64,000 nucleotides of DNA, taken from the NCBI GenBank assembly GCA_021323375.2, contig JAJPCT020000017.1:1-64000 (forward strand), in the 5' to 3' direction. Below are positions 8,401-14,744 of this stretch, in pieces. Within the stretch, counting starts at the first letter, position 1, and each line of letters starts with the position of its first letter. The stretch is from Candidatus Wolframiiraptor gerlachensis (GTDB taxonomy: Archaea; Thermoproteota; Nitrososphaeria_A; Caldarchaeales; Wolframiiraptoraceae). The position numbers were made by a program, and so were the translations under genes. The notes under the pieces are model-generated. The model made no database searches and was not told the origin of the DNA. It was given only the letters and a program-made list of their open reading frames with translations.

Positions 8401-9123
8401 AACAGCCTTATCAATATTCTTGGGCGACTTCAGAAAGGAGTCGACATCATCCACGAACACGTAGTCGAATGGCTTTATGTTCATGAGCAGGTCTCCATGA
8501 TCCACGAGAAACCTGTCAGTTGTTATCAGGATCAATGGGCCATCGTTCTCCCTAAGCTCTTCGAGGACTTTCTCCCTATCAGCCCTGCTCAGGCCGGCGT
8601 GATAGACTAGCAGCCTCTCACCAAGCTTAAGCCCAAGCCTATCGGCGAATGCTAACGCCTTCTCGTAGAGCTGCTGGGCCAAGATGCTGCTGGGGACTAT
8701 CACGTAGCACCGCTTCCGCCTCACCGCGTGAAGATAAAGCGCCATGATAAGCCCTAGAACGGTCTTGCCAACACCCGTAGGAGCAACTATGGCGAAGTTG
8801 TCGCCCGAGATTATCCTCTTTGCCCAGACCTCCTGAAGTGCCCAAGGCTCGAAGCCGAGAGCCCTCCTAAAGAACCTCCTAAACCCCTCATACTCGACCT
8901 GGATCCTAAGATACTCCTTAAGCTTCTCGAGCTTCCCAAGCCTCTTCAGCGCCTCAGCCGCCTCGATGAGGCTCGCAGCCTTCCCGGGAAGGCATTTCTC
9001 ACAGACCCCAACCTCAATCAGCCTAGCATCAGTTATCTCCCCGCCGCAGTTGCTACAAGCGAAGTTGTAGATACTCCTAATCTCCATCCGAGCGGAAGAC
9101 AACCACGCAAGACTAAAAACCAT
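5458..9123 (-). CDS. rgy: reverse gyrase
   Basis: ATP-dependent topoisomerase that introduces positive supercoils into DNA; a hallmark of hyperthermophiles. The N-terminal zinc finger (CSNC...CEKC) precedes a helicase-like half with Walker A APTGVGKT and DDVDSF in place of DEAD. The C-terminal half is a type IA topoisomerase with LVESPTKARTI, a second zinc finger CYNC...CPSC and the active-site region YHRTDATTV carrying the catalytic Tyr. The length, ~1210-1221, is normal and both halves are intact. The start is uncertain: the ORF start (9123) follows GAGG, but Met13 (9087) begins right before the zinc finger. A TTAAAAG TATA-like element lies upstream. Confidence 0.97.
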   Translation of the reverse strand: MVFSLAWLSSARMEIRSIYNFACSNCGGEITDARLIEVGVCEKCLPGKAASLIEAAEALKRLGKLEKLKEYLRIQVEYEGFRRFFRRALGFEPWALQEVWAKRIISGDNFAIVAPTGVGKTVLGLIMALYLHAVRRKRCYVIVPSSILAQQLYEKALAFADRLGLKLGERLLVYHAGLSRADREKVLEELRENDGPLILITTDRFLVDHGDLLMNIKPFDYVFVDDVDSFLKSPKNIDKAVGLLGLRPEAVDLALKFIDVRVRLAKSPSKDLSEECERLSRAIEEERKRRRGVLVVAGATLKGKRTRRMMIFEELLDFEVGRFQELVRNVEDLYIEPSGDVIEETIKLVKTHGGGCLVFVPHALGRAYAEKVAEALEQAGLKVHLYKKMSPDILQRFASGEIDVMVGIASSRSPFTRGIDLPSRIRYAVFAGVPRREIRIERVEYNPGKLLTLILNLIPILDERLRRESEQIIAKLRKITPLTRGVMERIREADEKGVRLSGFEGYAQDVIASARDFVNKIMSPQLLERIERDLDITLKQVEDGFTLIIPDTTGYIQASGRTSRLYPYGIMKGVSIVVVDDARAFRGLITRLKAQIEELDFEPYDPRKAELIFEQVDRERRILSEIQRGEVEIRVKDLVRAALMLVESPTKARTIAYLFGRPFRRRIGPLTVYEAAIGGVIVGVAATQGHITDLITGSERGLHGVERVDGRFVPVYGVIKRCYNCGEQWADGRPCPSCGSDDIFDKMEIIEAIRRLAQQYNEVYLATDPDAEGEKISYDLMCLIKPFNPNIYRLEFHEVTRRALLSALQAKRDVNISLVEAQLLRRIEDRWIGFELSRKLWERFGSRWLSAGRVQTPVLGWIIGRTNEYRKKRMLIRIRLNENLYIDLLEPGNADEILREWEAGSLKAVIRVLGEEEATINPPPPYTTDSLLRDASAYLKLSAANAMRVAQDLFEAGLITYHRTDATTVSQVGIGIAREYLSKINPSLFMPRTYKVEGAHECIRPVKPLDAEKLRYYIRIGLITVPAARLTETHYRMYDLIFRRFIASQCRPARIITQRVSIEVLGNIVEQSRDVAILDKGFLEFYPTVRVVDRIEGGEHPVSSLEVRRVPSAWLLTEGDVVALMKERGIGRPSTYSKIIETLLERGYVIERAGRLIATSKGMRIYQYLTERFGGYVSEELTRRLEADMDRVENGEADYQKILEELYQEVMAIRAAPAISK

Positions 9124-9177
9124 TTCCTCGACCAGCCTCCATCGCTAGACTTTTAAGCACCCTTAACCCTCATATTC

Positions 9178-9561
9178 TTGAGCCCCCACAAGGGGGATAA
9201 GAATAAAAGCCCGATGATGAGGATGACCTGCACGGATGCTTTGATGAGGAGCATGCACCTCTCTGAGGGGTCTTCTGGGGGGCGTCTCAGGGTGAGGGTT
9301 AGGATTTTTGGCCCGCTTAAGGAGATCTCGGGGGGAGTAGATCTCTTCGAGTTTGAGGCTTATGAGGGTGAGAGCCTTATGGATGTCTTGAGGAGGCTTC
9401 CCGACCCTCTCCGGGGGAGGGTTCTCGAGGATGGGATGCTCTCGCCCGAGCTACTGGTCCTAGTTGATGGCATGGAGATGTCATGTCTTGGCAGGCCGGA
9501 TGAGATAAGGCTGAGGGGGGTTAAGGAGATTCACTTGGTGCCCGTTATTCATGGGGGCTGA
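9178..9561 (+). CDS. MoaD/ThiS-like beta-grasp protein ending in Gly-Gly
   Basis: A small ubiquitin-fold protein: RVRVRIFGPLKEISGG at the start of the core, LMDVLRRLP in the helix, and a C-terminal VIHGG immediately before the stop. Such GG tails are adenylated by E1-like enzymes and serve as sulfur carriers (MoaD, ThiS) or protein modifiers (SAMP/Urm1). The ORF start (TTG 9178) adds ~38 residues unlike MoaD. GTG 9291, preceded by GGGGGG, would give an 89-residue protein of normal length. It is followed 9 bases later by Cgi121 on the same strand. Whether it serves molybdopterin, tRNA thiolation or conjugation is not decidable here. Confidence 0.8.
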   Translation: MSPHKGDKNKSPMMRMTCTDALMRSMHLSEGSSGGRLRVRVRIFGPLKEISGGVDLFEFEAYEGESLMDVLRRLPDPLRGRVLEDGMLSPELLVLVDGMEMSCLGRPDEIRLRGVKEIHLVPVIHGG

Positions 9562-9570
9562 GTATTCGCC

Positions 9571-10137
9571 TTGAGGCTTGCAAGCTTTGGGGATAAGTGG
9601 GTTGCAGCCTCTGTTCTGAGGAATCCTAGGAGAAGCTTTCTAGCAAACCCTATTGGGATTCTAGACTCCTTGAGGGCATTTAATAGGGATGCTGTCATAC
9701 AGGTGTTTGATGCTAGGTATGTGGTGTCTGTTAGGCAGATTCATGCAGCCGCCGTCGCCGCCTATCTAGCCTTCAAGGCTGGAACCAATATCTCGAGGAA
9801 GATGGAGATAGAGCTTCTGCTAAGGCTTGCCGCCGACACGCAAATAGGGAGGGTCTTGGAAAGGCTTGGCGTGAGAGAGGGGACTGAGGAGGTTGGCCTC
9901 TGCATCCTCGCCAATGAGAGGTCATCAGCTGTGAGGATCGCGGAGGATCTAGCCAAGGCCGTGGGAGGCACCGAGGTTGATGATGATTATCTTGGGAGAG
10001 AGGAGAGACTTGCTAGAGCCATCGAGTTCTATGGTATAGAGATGGCGGAGATAGAGTCTGTTCAGGCGAGGGATAGGGCCGAGGCGATCCTGATACTGAT
10101 ACTGGAGAGGATCGCAACGCTAGATCTCAAGAGATGA
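9571..10137 (+). CDS. KEOPS complex subunit Cgi121
   Basis: Cgi121 (TPRKB in eukaryotes) is the KEOPS subunit that binds Bud32 and the tRNA 3' end during synthesis of the t6A modification. The 188-residue sequence carries the conserved core HAAAVAAYLAFKAGTNIS...EIELLLRLAADTQIGR, followed by a GVREGTEEVGL strand. A TTG start is used, 9 bases after the MoaD-like gene. Its 3' end overlaps that of the convergent RNase HI gene by 18 bases. No other KEOPS subunit is in the window. Confidence 0.88.
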   Translation: MRLASFGDKWVAASVLRNPRRSFLANPIGILDSLRAFNRDAVIQVFDARYVVSVRQIHAAAVAAYLAFKAGTNISRKMEIELLLRLAADTQIGRVLERLGVREGTEEVGLCILANERSSAVRIAEDLAKAVGGTEVDDDYLGREERLARAIEFYGIEMAEIESVQARDRAEAILILILERIATLDLKR

Positions 10138-10533
10138 GCTTGCAGCGAGCTTCGCGAGCCTATCAGCCTCACGATTCTCATTCCTCTCAATATGCATCGC
10201 CGCGAACTTCTCAAAGCTGCCCACAAGCCTCATGAGCTCCTCATGTAATGGTGCCAGCCTACTACTCCTGACCGCATATTCTCCCCTAACCTGTTTAACG
10301 AGGAGCTCGCTATCAGAAAGGAGCTCGAGCTCCGATGCTCCTAGGGATAACGCCTCCCTCAACGCCTCTATAGCCGCCAAATACTCGGCCTCATTATTCG
10401 TCCTCACGCCAACATGCTTCCACTTCTTGGATAATAGGCGGCCATCCTCATCAAATATCAGGTAGCCTATTCCAGCAGGCCCGGGATTCCCCCGGGAGCA
10501 GCCATCCACATATATCCTCAGCTTCCTCTTCAA
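10120..10533 (-). CDS. rnhA: ribonuclease HI
   Basis: Cleaves RNA in RNA-DNA hybrids. The 137-residue sequence has the four catalytic acidic residues in order: Asp in IYVDGCSRGNPG, Glu in TNNEAEYLAA, Asp in LLSDSELLVKQ and Asp in NREADRLAK. The start codon overlaps the L10e stop by 4 bases (ATGA), indicating translational coupling in the ribosomal-protein run. The basic-protrusion region is absent, as in many archaeal RNase HI proteins. Confidence 0.93.
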   Translation of the reverse strand: MKRKLRIYVDGCSRGNPGPAGIGYLIFDEDGRLLSKKWKHVGVRTNNEAEYLAAIEALREALSLGASELELLSDSELLVKQVRGEYAVRSSRLAPLHEELMRLVGSFEKFAAMHIERNENREADRLAKLAASSSLEI

Positions 10534-11039
10534 GAGGCAGCCTTCTTCTCCAGCTTCCTAATCACAATCTGATAACTCTTTGGAAGCTTCTTTGATGCTA
10601 TGTCAAGGGCCTCCTTCGCCGCTTGGAGGCCATTCTCCCTAACTAGGACCCTGAAGACCGGGGAGCCCCGGAGAACCCTAGCCGCCCTGCCCACAGGCTT
10701 CCCGAAAGCCCTCCTCATGCCCTCCTGAAGCCTATCAGCATGAGCGCCGAAGATCAGCTTATTCTCCCTAAGGACGTGATGTGGATGAGCCTTAAGCTCC
10801 ATGAAATAGTTCGATGAGCCTAGTGTTGAGTCCAGATACTTTGTCAGGGAAACCCTCGCCGATTCGAGCGAGACATCCCTGACCTGCATATCCTCCTTCG
10901 CGACCAATAAAAGCTCATAGTCATAGTCATCCGAATATGTCCCGCCCGTATACTTCGCTATCCTAGGCTGGGGCGCGCCAGCGATATAATCCGCCCTAGT
11001 ATAGGGCCTCTCAAGGGATCTCCAGTTCTTCGCCTTCAT
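10530..11039 (-). CDS. rpl10e: large ribosomal subunit protein L10e (uL16)
   Basis: Component of the 50S subunit near the central protuberance and A site. The 169-residue sequence begins RPYTRADYIAGAP and continues with IAKYTGGTY, FMELKAHPHHVLREN and MRRAFGKPVGRAARV, all typical of archaeal L10e, which is usually ~170-175 residues. It lies 29 bases downstream of ksgA and overlaps rnhA by 4 bases, so a long minus-strand transcript from L21e through RNase HI is likely. Confidence 0.96.
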   Translation of the reverse strand: MKAKNWRSLERPYTRADYIAGAPQPRIAKYTGGTYSDDYDYELLLVAKEDMQVRDVSLESARVSLTKYLDSTLGSSNYFMELKAHPHHVLRENKLIFGAHADRLQEGMRRAFGKPVGRAARVLRGSPVFRVLVRENGLQAAKEALDIASKKLPKSYQIVIRKLEKKAAS

Positions 11040-11068
11040 ACCGCGAGCTAGGCGGTGAAGCCACTTAA

Positions 11069-11836
11069 TTAGGCTTGCCCCGAGAGGCCGAGAAGCCTAG
11101 AGAGGTCGAGGAGCTCGCTAGGAGAGAGCTGGAAGACTCGTTTAGAGGTTAGCGCTTCTGGAAGCTCCTTTACAAGGCTGGCTGGCAGCAGGCCATCCCT
11201 CGATAGGTCTGCTAGGACGCGCCTAAGAACCTGTCTTCTCCTCGTGAAGAGCTTTTTCCATAGTAGTTTGCAGGAGCTCCCCAGCCTCGGGATAGCATCC
11301 CTCCGCCTCATCAAGACCATGGCCGAGTCAACCTTTGGAGGGGGGCTGAACAAGCTTCTCGGCACAATCTCCAAGATCCTAGCCTCATAGTAGATGCTTG
11401 AGATGAGTGAAGTGTAGACGTATTTTGGCGAGCCCGGATATGCCATTAGCTTGGATGCAAACTCTCTCTGAAGCATCAGTATCATTAGCTCCGGCAGCTG
11501 CTCAATAAGCCACTCGATGAGCTTTGAGGAGATGCTATATGGCGGGTTCGAGACAACCTTGTTGAAACCACTTGGCCTTAAGCGCAGAATATCACCGAAC
11601 AATACCTCAACATTTGGATACGCCTCGGAGATTGCTTTGAGATCCTCGGCAAACCTCTCATCAATCTCGACGGCTATCACCTTTCCAGCCCTTTCCGCGA
11701 GCTTTCGGGTGAGCACGCCATTCCCGGCGCCAACCTCCAGCACCACATCGGATCGAGATAGCTCGGCATAATCCACCATCTTCTCAAGAACATTCTGGTC
11801 TATGAGGAAGTGCTGGCCGAGTATTCTCCTCCTCAT
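11069..11836 (-). CDS. ksgA: rRNA adenine N6-dimethyltransferase (KsgA/Dim1)
   Basis: SAM-dependent enzyme that dimethylates two adjacent adenosines near the 3' end of 16S rRNA during small-subunit maturation. The N-terminal QHFLIDQNVLEKMVDYAEL, SAM motif I VLEVGAGNGVLTRKL, the acidic VIAVEIDERFAEDL and motif IV VVSNPPYSISS are all present. The 255-residue length is normal. The gene overlaps the upstream DUF655 gene by 4 bases. This L21e-RpoF-DUF655-KsgA order is a conserved archaeal cluster. Confidence 0.96.
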   Translation of the reverse strand: MRRRILGQHFLIDQNVLEKMVDYAELSRSDVVLEVGAGNGVLTRKLAERAGKVIAVEIDERFAEDLKAISEAYPNVEVLFGDILRLRPSGFNKVVSNPPYSISSKLIEWLIEQLPELMILMLQREFASKLMAYPGSPKYVYTSLISSIYYEARILEIVPRSLFSPPPKVDSAMVLMRRRDAIPRLGSSCKLLWKKLFTRRRQVLRRVLADLSRDGLLPASLVKELPEALTSKRVFQLSPSELLDLSRLLGLSGQA

Positions 11837-12429
11837 TCCCCGGATTCACGCGAGACCGGCGGCCTGACAAACAGCCTATACCTCTCCTCCGGGTTTCTAA
11901 GCTCCTCAAGAATCCTCTGCTGAAGCGCCTTCACCGGATCGAGCACTCCACCCCGCTTCCTCAAGTCCTCATAGCTCTCGAAGGGCTTGATCTCCCGCTC
12001 CTCTATGATCTTCATCGCTATCTTCTTCCCAATCCCGGGTATGAGCTCGAGCGAGTGCATCCTCGGGGTCAGCGGCCGAGCGGTATTGAAGAAATCGACG
12101 AAGCGCCTCTCATTCTCCTCTAGTATCTTGAGGATCACGTTCTCGAGATTCATCCTCGCGTTCACCGTCAGGTCTTCGTAACCTATCCTCCTGAGAATCC
12201 TCAGGATGCTTCTCGGAACATCCTTCCCTATGTATAGCCTGGCTCCTATCGCGGGCTTATTCCCCTTAGGCGTGGCGGCTTCTAGGAGTGTGAAGAAGTC
12301 CTCGCCCAGAAGCTGGATCACATTCTCATCCCTATGCACGATTATCCCAGGGGATTGTGCCTTGAGCTCCGAGGCGGGAAAGACGTCCAACACGTATGCG
12401 AAGTCCTCGTATTTTTTCTGCCTCACCAA
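11833..12429 (-). CDS. DUF655 family protein (putative RNA/DNA binding)
   Basis: A 198-residue protein of the archaeal DUF655 family, almost always next to ksgA. The N-terminal part (FAYVLDVFP, GARLYIGKDVPR) resembles an OB-like domain. The central LELIPGIGKKIAMKIIEERE is a helix-hairpin-helix nucleic-acid-binding motif, followed by a second helical unit FESYEDLRKRGGVLDP. The function is unknown; its conserved neighbourhood suggests a role in rRNA maturation or translation. The ORF begins TTG, with an in-frame GTG as the next codon. Confidence 0.85.
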   Translation of the reverse strand: MVRQKKYEDFAYVLDVFPASELKAQSPGIIVHRDENVIQLLGEDFFTLLEAATPKGNKPAIGARLYIGKDVPRSILRILRRIGYEDLTVNARMNLENVILKILEENERRFVDFFNTARPLTPRMHSLELIPGIGKKIAMKIIEEREIKPFESYEDLRKRGGVLDPVKALQQRILEELRNPEERYRLFVRPPVSRESGE

Positions 12430-12463
12430 TACGTCTCACATCCCGCTCCAAGCAATCTATTTT

Positions 12464-12826
12464 CTACTCTGCCTTTCCTTCTTCCTGCAGATATCTTTTA
12501 ACGAGCTCGGCTATCGCCTGGAGCTTCTCCTCGGAGAATAGGAGGATTGGCGCGAGCCTCTTATAGCCGCTCAGGATCGCCCTAAGCTCCTCCACATGAA
12601 TCGGACAGATATCCACTATCTGGACAGCCTCCTCCCTCGTGAGCTCGAACTTCTCCATAAGCTCGTTTATCAGCTTCTCAGCCCTATCAGCCGAGAGCTT
12701 GGAGTATTTCCTCACATAGTTCAAGACCCTCTGCTGGAGCGTTGTGAGCTCCGCCCCACCACTACTAAGTATCCTCTCGACTTCCGGGAGTGAGAGCGGG
12801 GTACGGGAAATAATCCTCCTCACCAT
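12464..12826 (-). CDS. rpoF: DNA-directed RNA polymerase subunit F (Rpb4-like)
   Basis: Archaeal RNA polymerase stalk subunit, homologous to eukaryotic Rpb4, which pairs with RpoE (Rpb7). It is 120 residues, matching the family, with the pattern SLPEVERIL...TTLQQRVLNYVRKYSKLS and the C-terminal HRDC-like region EEAVQIVDICP...EELRAILSGYKR. It starts 6 bases after the L21e stop. RpoE is not in this window. Confidence 0.9.
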   Translation of the reverse strand: MVRRIISRTPLSLPEVERILSSGGAELTTLQQRVLNYVRKYSKLSADRAEKLINELMEKFELTREEAVQIVDICPIHVEELRAILSGYKRLAPILLFSEEKLQAIAELVKRYLQEEGKAE

Positions 12827-12832
12827 AGGCGA

Positions 12833-13126
12833 TCACGCGCTCCATCTAATCAAGTGATCCGGGAGAATTGTAAGCGTCCTGAGACTCTCACCGATCCTAA
12901 CCCTAACAACATATGCTCTTCCCCTCCTGCCCAGGATCTCCCCTATCCTCCCGTGATAGCGCCTATGTGGCGCGCCCTTATGCACCGATGGATTTAGCTT
13001 GATAACAACCTTCTCGCCGGGCTGGAAGTCCTGTAGATAGATCTCGGGGTTAGGCCCCTGCCTACTTCCCACAGGCTTCGTCAGCAAGTCCCTTGACTTG
13101 TAACGGAATCCCTTTGACTTCGGCAT
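12833..13126 (-). CDS. rpl21e: large ribosomal subunit protein L21e
   Basis: A 97-residue archaeal/eukaryotic-type ribosomal protein. Family features include MPKSKGFRYKSRDLL, VVIKLNPSVHKGAPHRRYHGR and GRRGRAYVVRVRIG. It is the first gene of the minus-strand run continuing with rpoF, DUF655, ksgA, L10e and rnhA. A TATA-like GGTTTTAAG (13156-13164) is positioned ~30 bases upstream of the ATG. Confidence 0.95.
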   Translation of the reverse strand: MPKSKGFRYKSRDLLTKPVGSRQGPNPEIYLQDFQPGEKVVIKLNPSVHKGAPHRRYHGRIGEILGRRGRAYVVRVRIGESLRTLTILPDHLIRWSA

Positions 13127-13155
13127 TTTTCCGGCTTTTTAGTCAAATTTCCCAA

Positions 13156-13164
13156 CTTAAAACC
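13156..13164 (-). promoter_or_regulatory. TATA-like element of the L21e operon
   Basis: GGTTTTAAG read on the minus strand lies ~30 bases upstream of the L21e ATG at 13126, the right distance for a near-leaderless archaeal transcript. The 22-base palindrome at 13179-13200 lies immediately upstream of it. Confidence 0.5.
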
Positions 13165-13178
13165 TTTATCAAGCCCCA

Positions 13179-13200
13179 CCATGGACTTACAAGTCCATGG
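13179..13200. repeat. 22-base palindrome upstream of the L21e promoter
   Basis: CCATGGACTT-AC-AAGTCCATGG: ten-base arms pair perfectly around a 2-base centre. It lies between the 3' end of the JAMM protease gene and the TATA element of the L21e operon, both on the minus strand. It could be an operator for the ribosomal operon or a 3' hairpin of the JAMM transcript. No T-rich tract follows on the minus strand, so a simple terminator is less likely. Confidence 0.6.
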
Positions 13201-13219
13201 ATGGTAACATCCATACTCC

Positions 13220-13276
13220 CTGCTGGCCTTTATTGCTACGAAGACTTGCCAGCCAGCCCCACCTCCATTACCCTCA
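13220..13276. repeat. dispersed repeat, copy 1
   Basis: About 57 bases (ctgctggcctttattgctac...) that align without gaps to copy 2 at 14154-14210, with roughly 11 differences (~80% identity), mostly transitions. The two copies are in the same orientation and bracket the JAMM protease gene. In one plus-strand frame both translate to related peptides around YED-PASPT-IT, with several differences at wobble positions, suggesting a relic of coding sequence such as an element end. Confidence 0.6.
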
Positions 13277-13320
13277 CTTTTCCTCAATATTATATAACCA
13301 CAAAACCCTAAACCTAAGTC

Positions 13321-13992
13321 TTAAGGTTGCATATGGAAGCCAACCCTATCCTTAATCTTCTTGAAGAAGTTGCTTAGCGAGCCCGTGAGCTTGTCGACTG
13401 GAAAGCCGAGATCCGCTTCAAGATCCTCGAATTGCCCCTGATCGGCCTCGCTACTGGATTTGCCTCCGCGGATATACTTCAGCTCCATGGTCTCAATCCC
13501 CCTTAGCGTGCTCTCCAATAGCTTCTGCCTATGGATACCTATCGAGACTGGAATGGCCACCACCTCACCCTTCTGATTTATCCTGAAGACCTTGAAGCTG
13601 AGGTCCTGAAGCCTCCTCGTCCTCGCATATTTTAGGGGATCTATCACAAGCGCCACGGCCTTTGGGAAGAGCCTCTGGTAAAGCTTCTGGGTCTCAATGT
13701 CTATTGCCGAGAGGAATACATCGAAACCCGGGTGAGAGTGATACCATCCGACGATGTATAGGCCGGGCCTATTCCTGAGAACCCACTCCGCCGCCGCGGC
13801 GATCGTCTCCTCCTCCAGATAGACGAAGCCGGGCGTCGACTTCTGCTCGCCCGTTATGGTATCCCAGATCTCAAGCACATCACCCCTCTTCAAGTATTTC
13901 CCCACGAGAAGCCCTGCAACCTCCCTATTCAGGTCATCAAGAGCGTGTTTTATCATCTTACCAAGCGCCAGCGGATAAACCCTAACCTTCAT
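13321..13992 (-). CDS. JAMM/MPN+ deubiquitinase, Rpn11-like
   Basis: Zinc metalloprotease of the JAMM (Rpn11/CSN5/AMSH) family that cleaves isopeptide bonds of the ubiquitin-like modifier encoded divergently at 14430. The MPN+ signature is complete: the upstream Glu in NREVAGLLVG and HSHPGFDVFLSAID, which supplies the two His, the Ser and the Asp. The MPN domain fills residues ~1-150; the acidic and then basic tail (SSSEADQGQ...KKIKDRVGF) is of unknown role. The start is supported by AAGGAGG at 8 bases and a TATA-like element at 14031-14040. In the characterised Ca. Caldiarchaeum subterraneum system the homologue is a deconjugase and pre-protein processor. Here only deconjugation seems needed, because the modifier has no tail. 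Confidence 0.92.
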   Translation of the reverse strand: MKVRVYPLALGKMIKHALDDLNREVAGLLVGKYLKRGDVLEIWDTITGEQKSTPGFVYLEEETIAAAAEWVLRNRPGLYIVGWYHSHPGFDVFLSAIDIETQKLYQRLFPKAVALVIDPLKYARTRRLQDLSFKVFRINQKGEVVAIPVSIGIHRQKLLESTLRGIETMELKYIRGGKSSSEADQGQFEDLEADLGFPVDKLTGSLSNFFKKIKDRVGFHMQP

Positions 13993-14030
13993 TAATGTGC
14001 CCTCCTTATAGGAGAGCTTGTAGAGAGCCT

Positions 14031-14040
14031 GTTTTTATTC
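14031..14040 (-). promoter_or_regulatory. TATA-like element of the JAMM protease gene
   Basis: GAATAAAAAC on the minus strand lies ~40 bases upstream of the ATG at 13992 and ~25 bases upstream of the AAGGAGG ribosome-binding site (14001-14007). It fits a short-leadered transcript. Confidence 0.45.
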
Positions 14041-14153
14041 GTTCCTAATCCTCGGAGTATGGAAGACCAAGAATAAGGGAAGGAGAAGTATTTTTTAGTA
14101 TCCTTCTTTTTTATCTCAGCTGTCTCAAAGTAATACTCTTTTTCTTTGCATAC

Positions 14154-14210
14154 CTGCCAGCCTTGATGGCTACGAGGACTCGCCGGCCAGCCCCACTCCC
14201 ATTACCCCTA
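14154..14210. repeat. dispersed repeat, copy 2
   Basis: Second copy (ctgccagccttgatggctac...) of the ~57-base sequence at 13220-13276, same orientation, ~80% identical. It sits in the intergenic region on the far side of the JAMM protease gene. Nothing beyond the repeat aligns obviously on either side. Confidence 0.6.
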
Positions 14211-14377
14211 ATTTTTATTTATCTCATTTGTCGAAAACTAGCATATGTTTCATGCAGAGAAAAATGCCATCCAAGGGGATTTTAACATTCTTAGGATGAG
14301 AGCGGGCTTTCCGGCACCTGCCATTCCTACCGGAAAACTCTCGAAGAATATCTTTCTGGAGGCCTCTTGCACAACAT

Positions 14378-14387
14378 ATTTATATAT
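14378..14387 (+). promoter_or_regulatory. TATA box of the ubiquitin-like modifier operon
   Basis: ATTTATATAT lies ~45 bases upstream of the Ubl ATG (14430), with GGAGG at 14413-14417 in between. This implies a short leader with a ribosome-binding site rather than a leaderless transcript. It probably drives Ubl, E2, E1 and the RING protein. Confidence 0.6.
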
Positions 14388-14429
14388 CGTGTGCTCGCCC
14401 TATTCTCAGACAGGAGGTTTGAAGGAATT

Positions 14430-14666
14430 ATGAAGATTAGGATCGTCCCCGCTGTGGGAGGGGGTAATCCCATAGAATTAGAGGTCTCACCTTCCACGAC
14501 TATAGGAGCTATTAGGGCTAAGGTCTGCGCCATGAAGAAGCTTCCACCAGATACGACGAGGCTCACATACAGGGGCAGGGCGCTCAAGGATACGGAAACC
14601 CTCGAATCGATAGGAGTCCAGGATGGGGACAAGCTCATATTGATAACTAGGACTGTGGGCGGATAA
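14430..14666 (+). CDS. ubiquitin-like modifier protein
   Basis: A 78-residue beta-grasp protein closely patterned on ubiquitin: MKIRIVPAVGG start, TIGAIRAKVCAMKKLPPDTTRL (ubiquitin's helix and IPPDQQRL), YRGRALKDTETLESIGVQDGD, and a final LILITRTVGG. The stop codon follows the Gly-Gly directly, so the C-terminus is mature as translated. Start codon 14430 is chosen over 14367 because of the upstream GGAGG/AAGGA and the TATA at 14378. It is the first gene of the operon with E2, E1 and RING. Several lysines (for example in KVCAMKK and ALKD) could accept chains, but that is not shown by sequence. Confidence 0.94.
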   Translation: MKIRIVPAVGGGNPIELEVSPSTTIGAIRAKVCAMKKLPPDTTRLTYRGRALKDTETLESIGVQDGDKLILITRTVGG

Positions 14667-14744
14667 TCTCCGCCTCTCCGGAGAATAGCGAGCTAAGGGC
14701 TGCTCAAAGTTAATTACCTGCCTCCCAAGAATAGGATTAATAGC

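Larger units (their letters stand above)
14041..14429. other. divergent intergenic region between JAMM protease and Ubl genes
   Basis: About 390 bases separate the JAMM gene from the modifier operon. The region contains T-rich tracts (14090-14145), copy 2 of the dispersed repeat (14154-14210), a short ORF remnant from 14245 containing HAEKNAIQGDFNILRMRAG, and the Ubl TATA box. The remnant has a vague similarity to the C-terminal region of TnpB-type proteins, but it is too short to assign. Confidence 0.4.

Noticed and set aside
14245-14433. TnpB C-terminal fragment
   Set aside because: HAEKNAIQGDFNILRMRAG is suggestive, but it lacks the zinc-finger cysteines and is too short; mentioned only as a possible relic.
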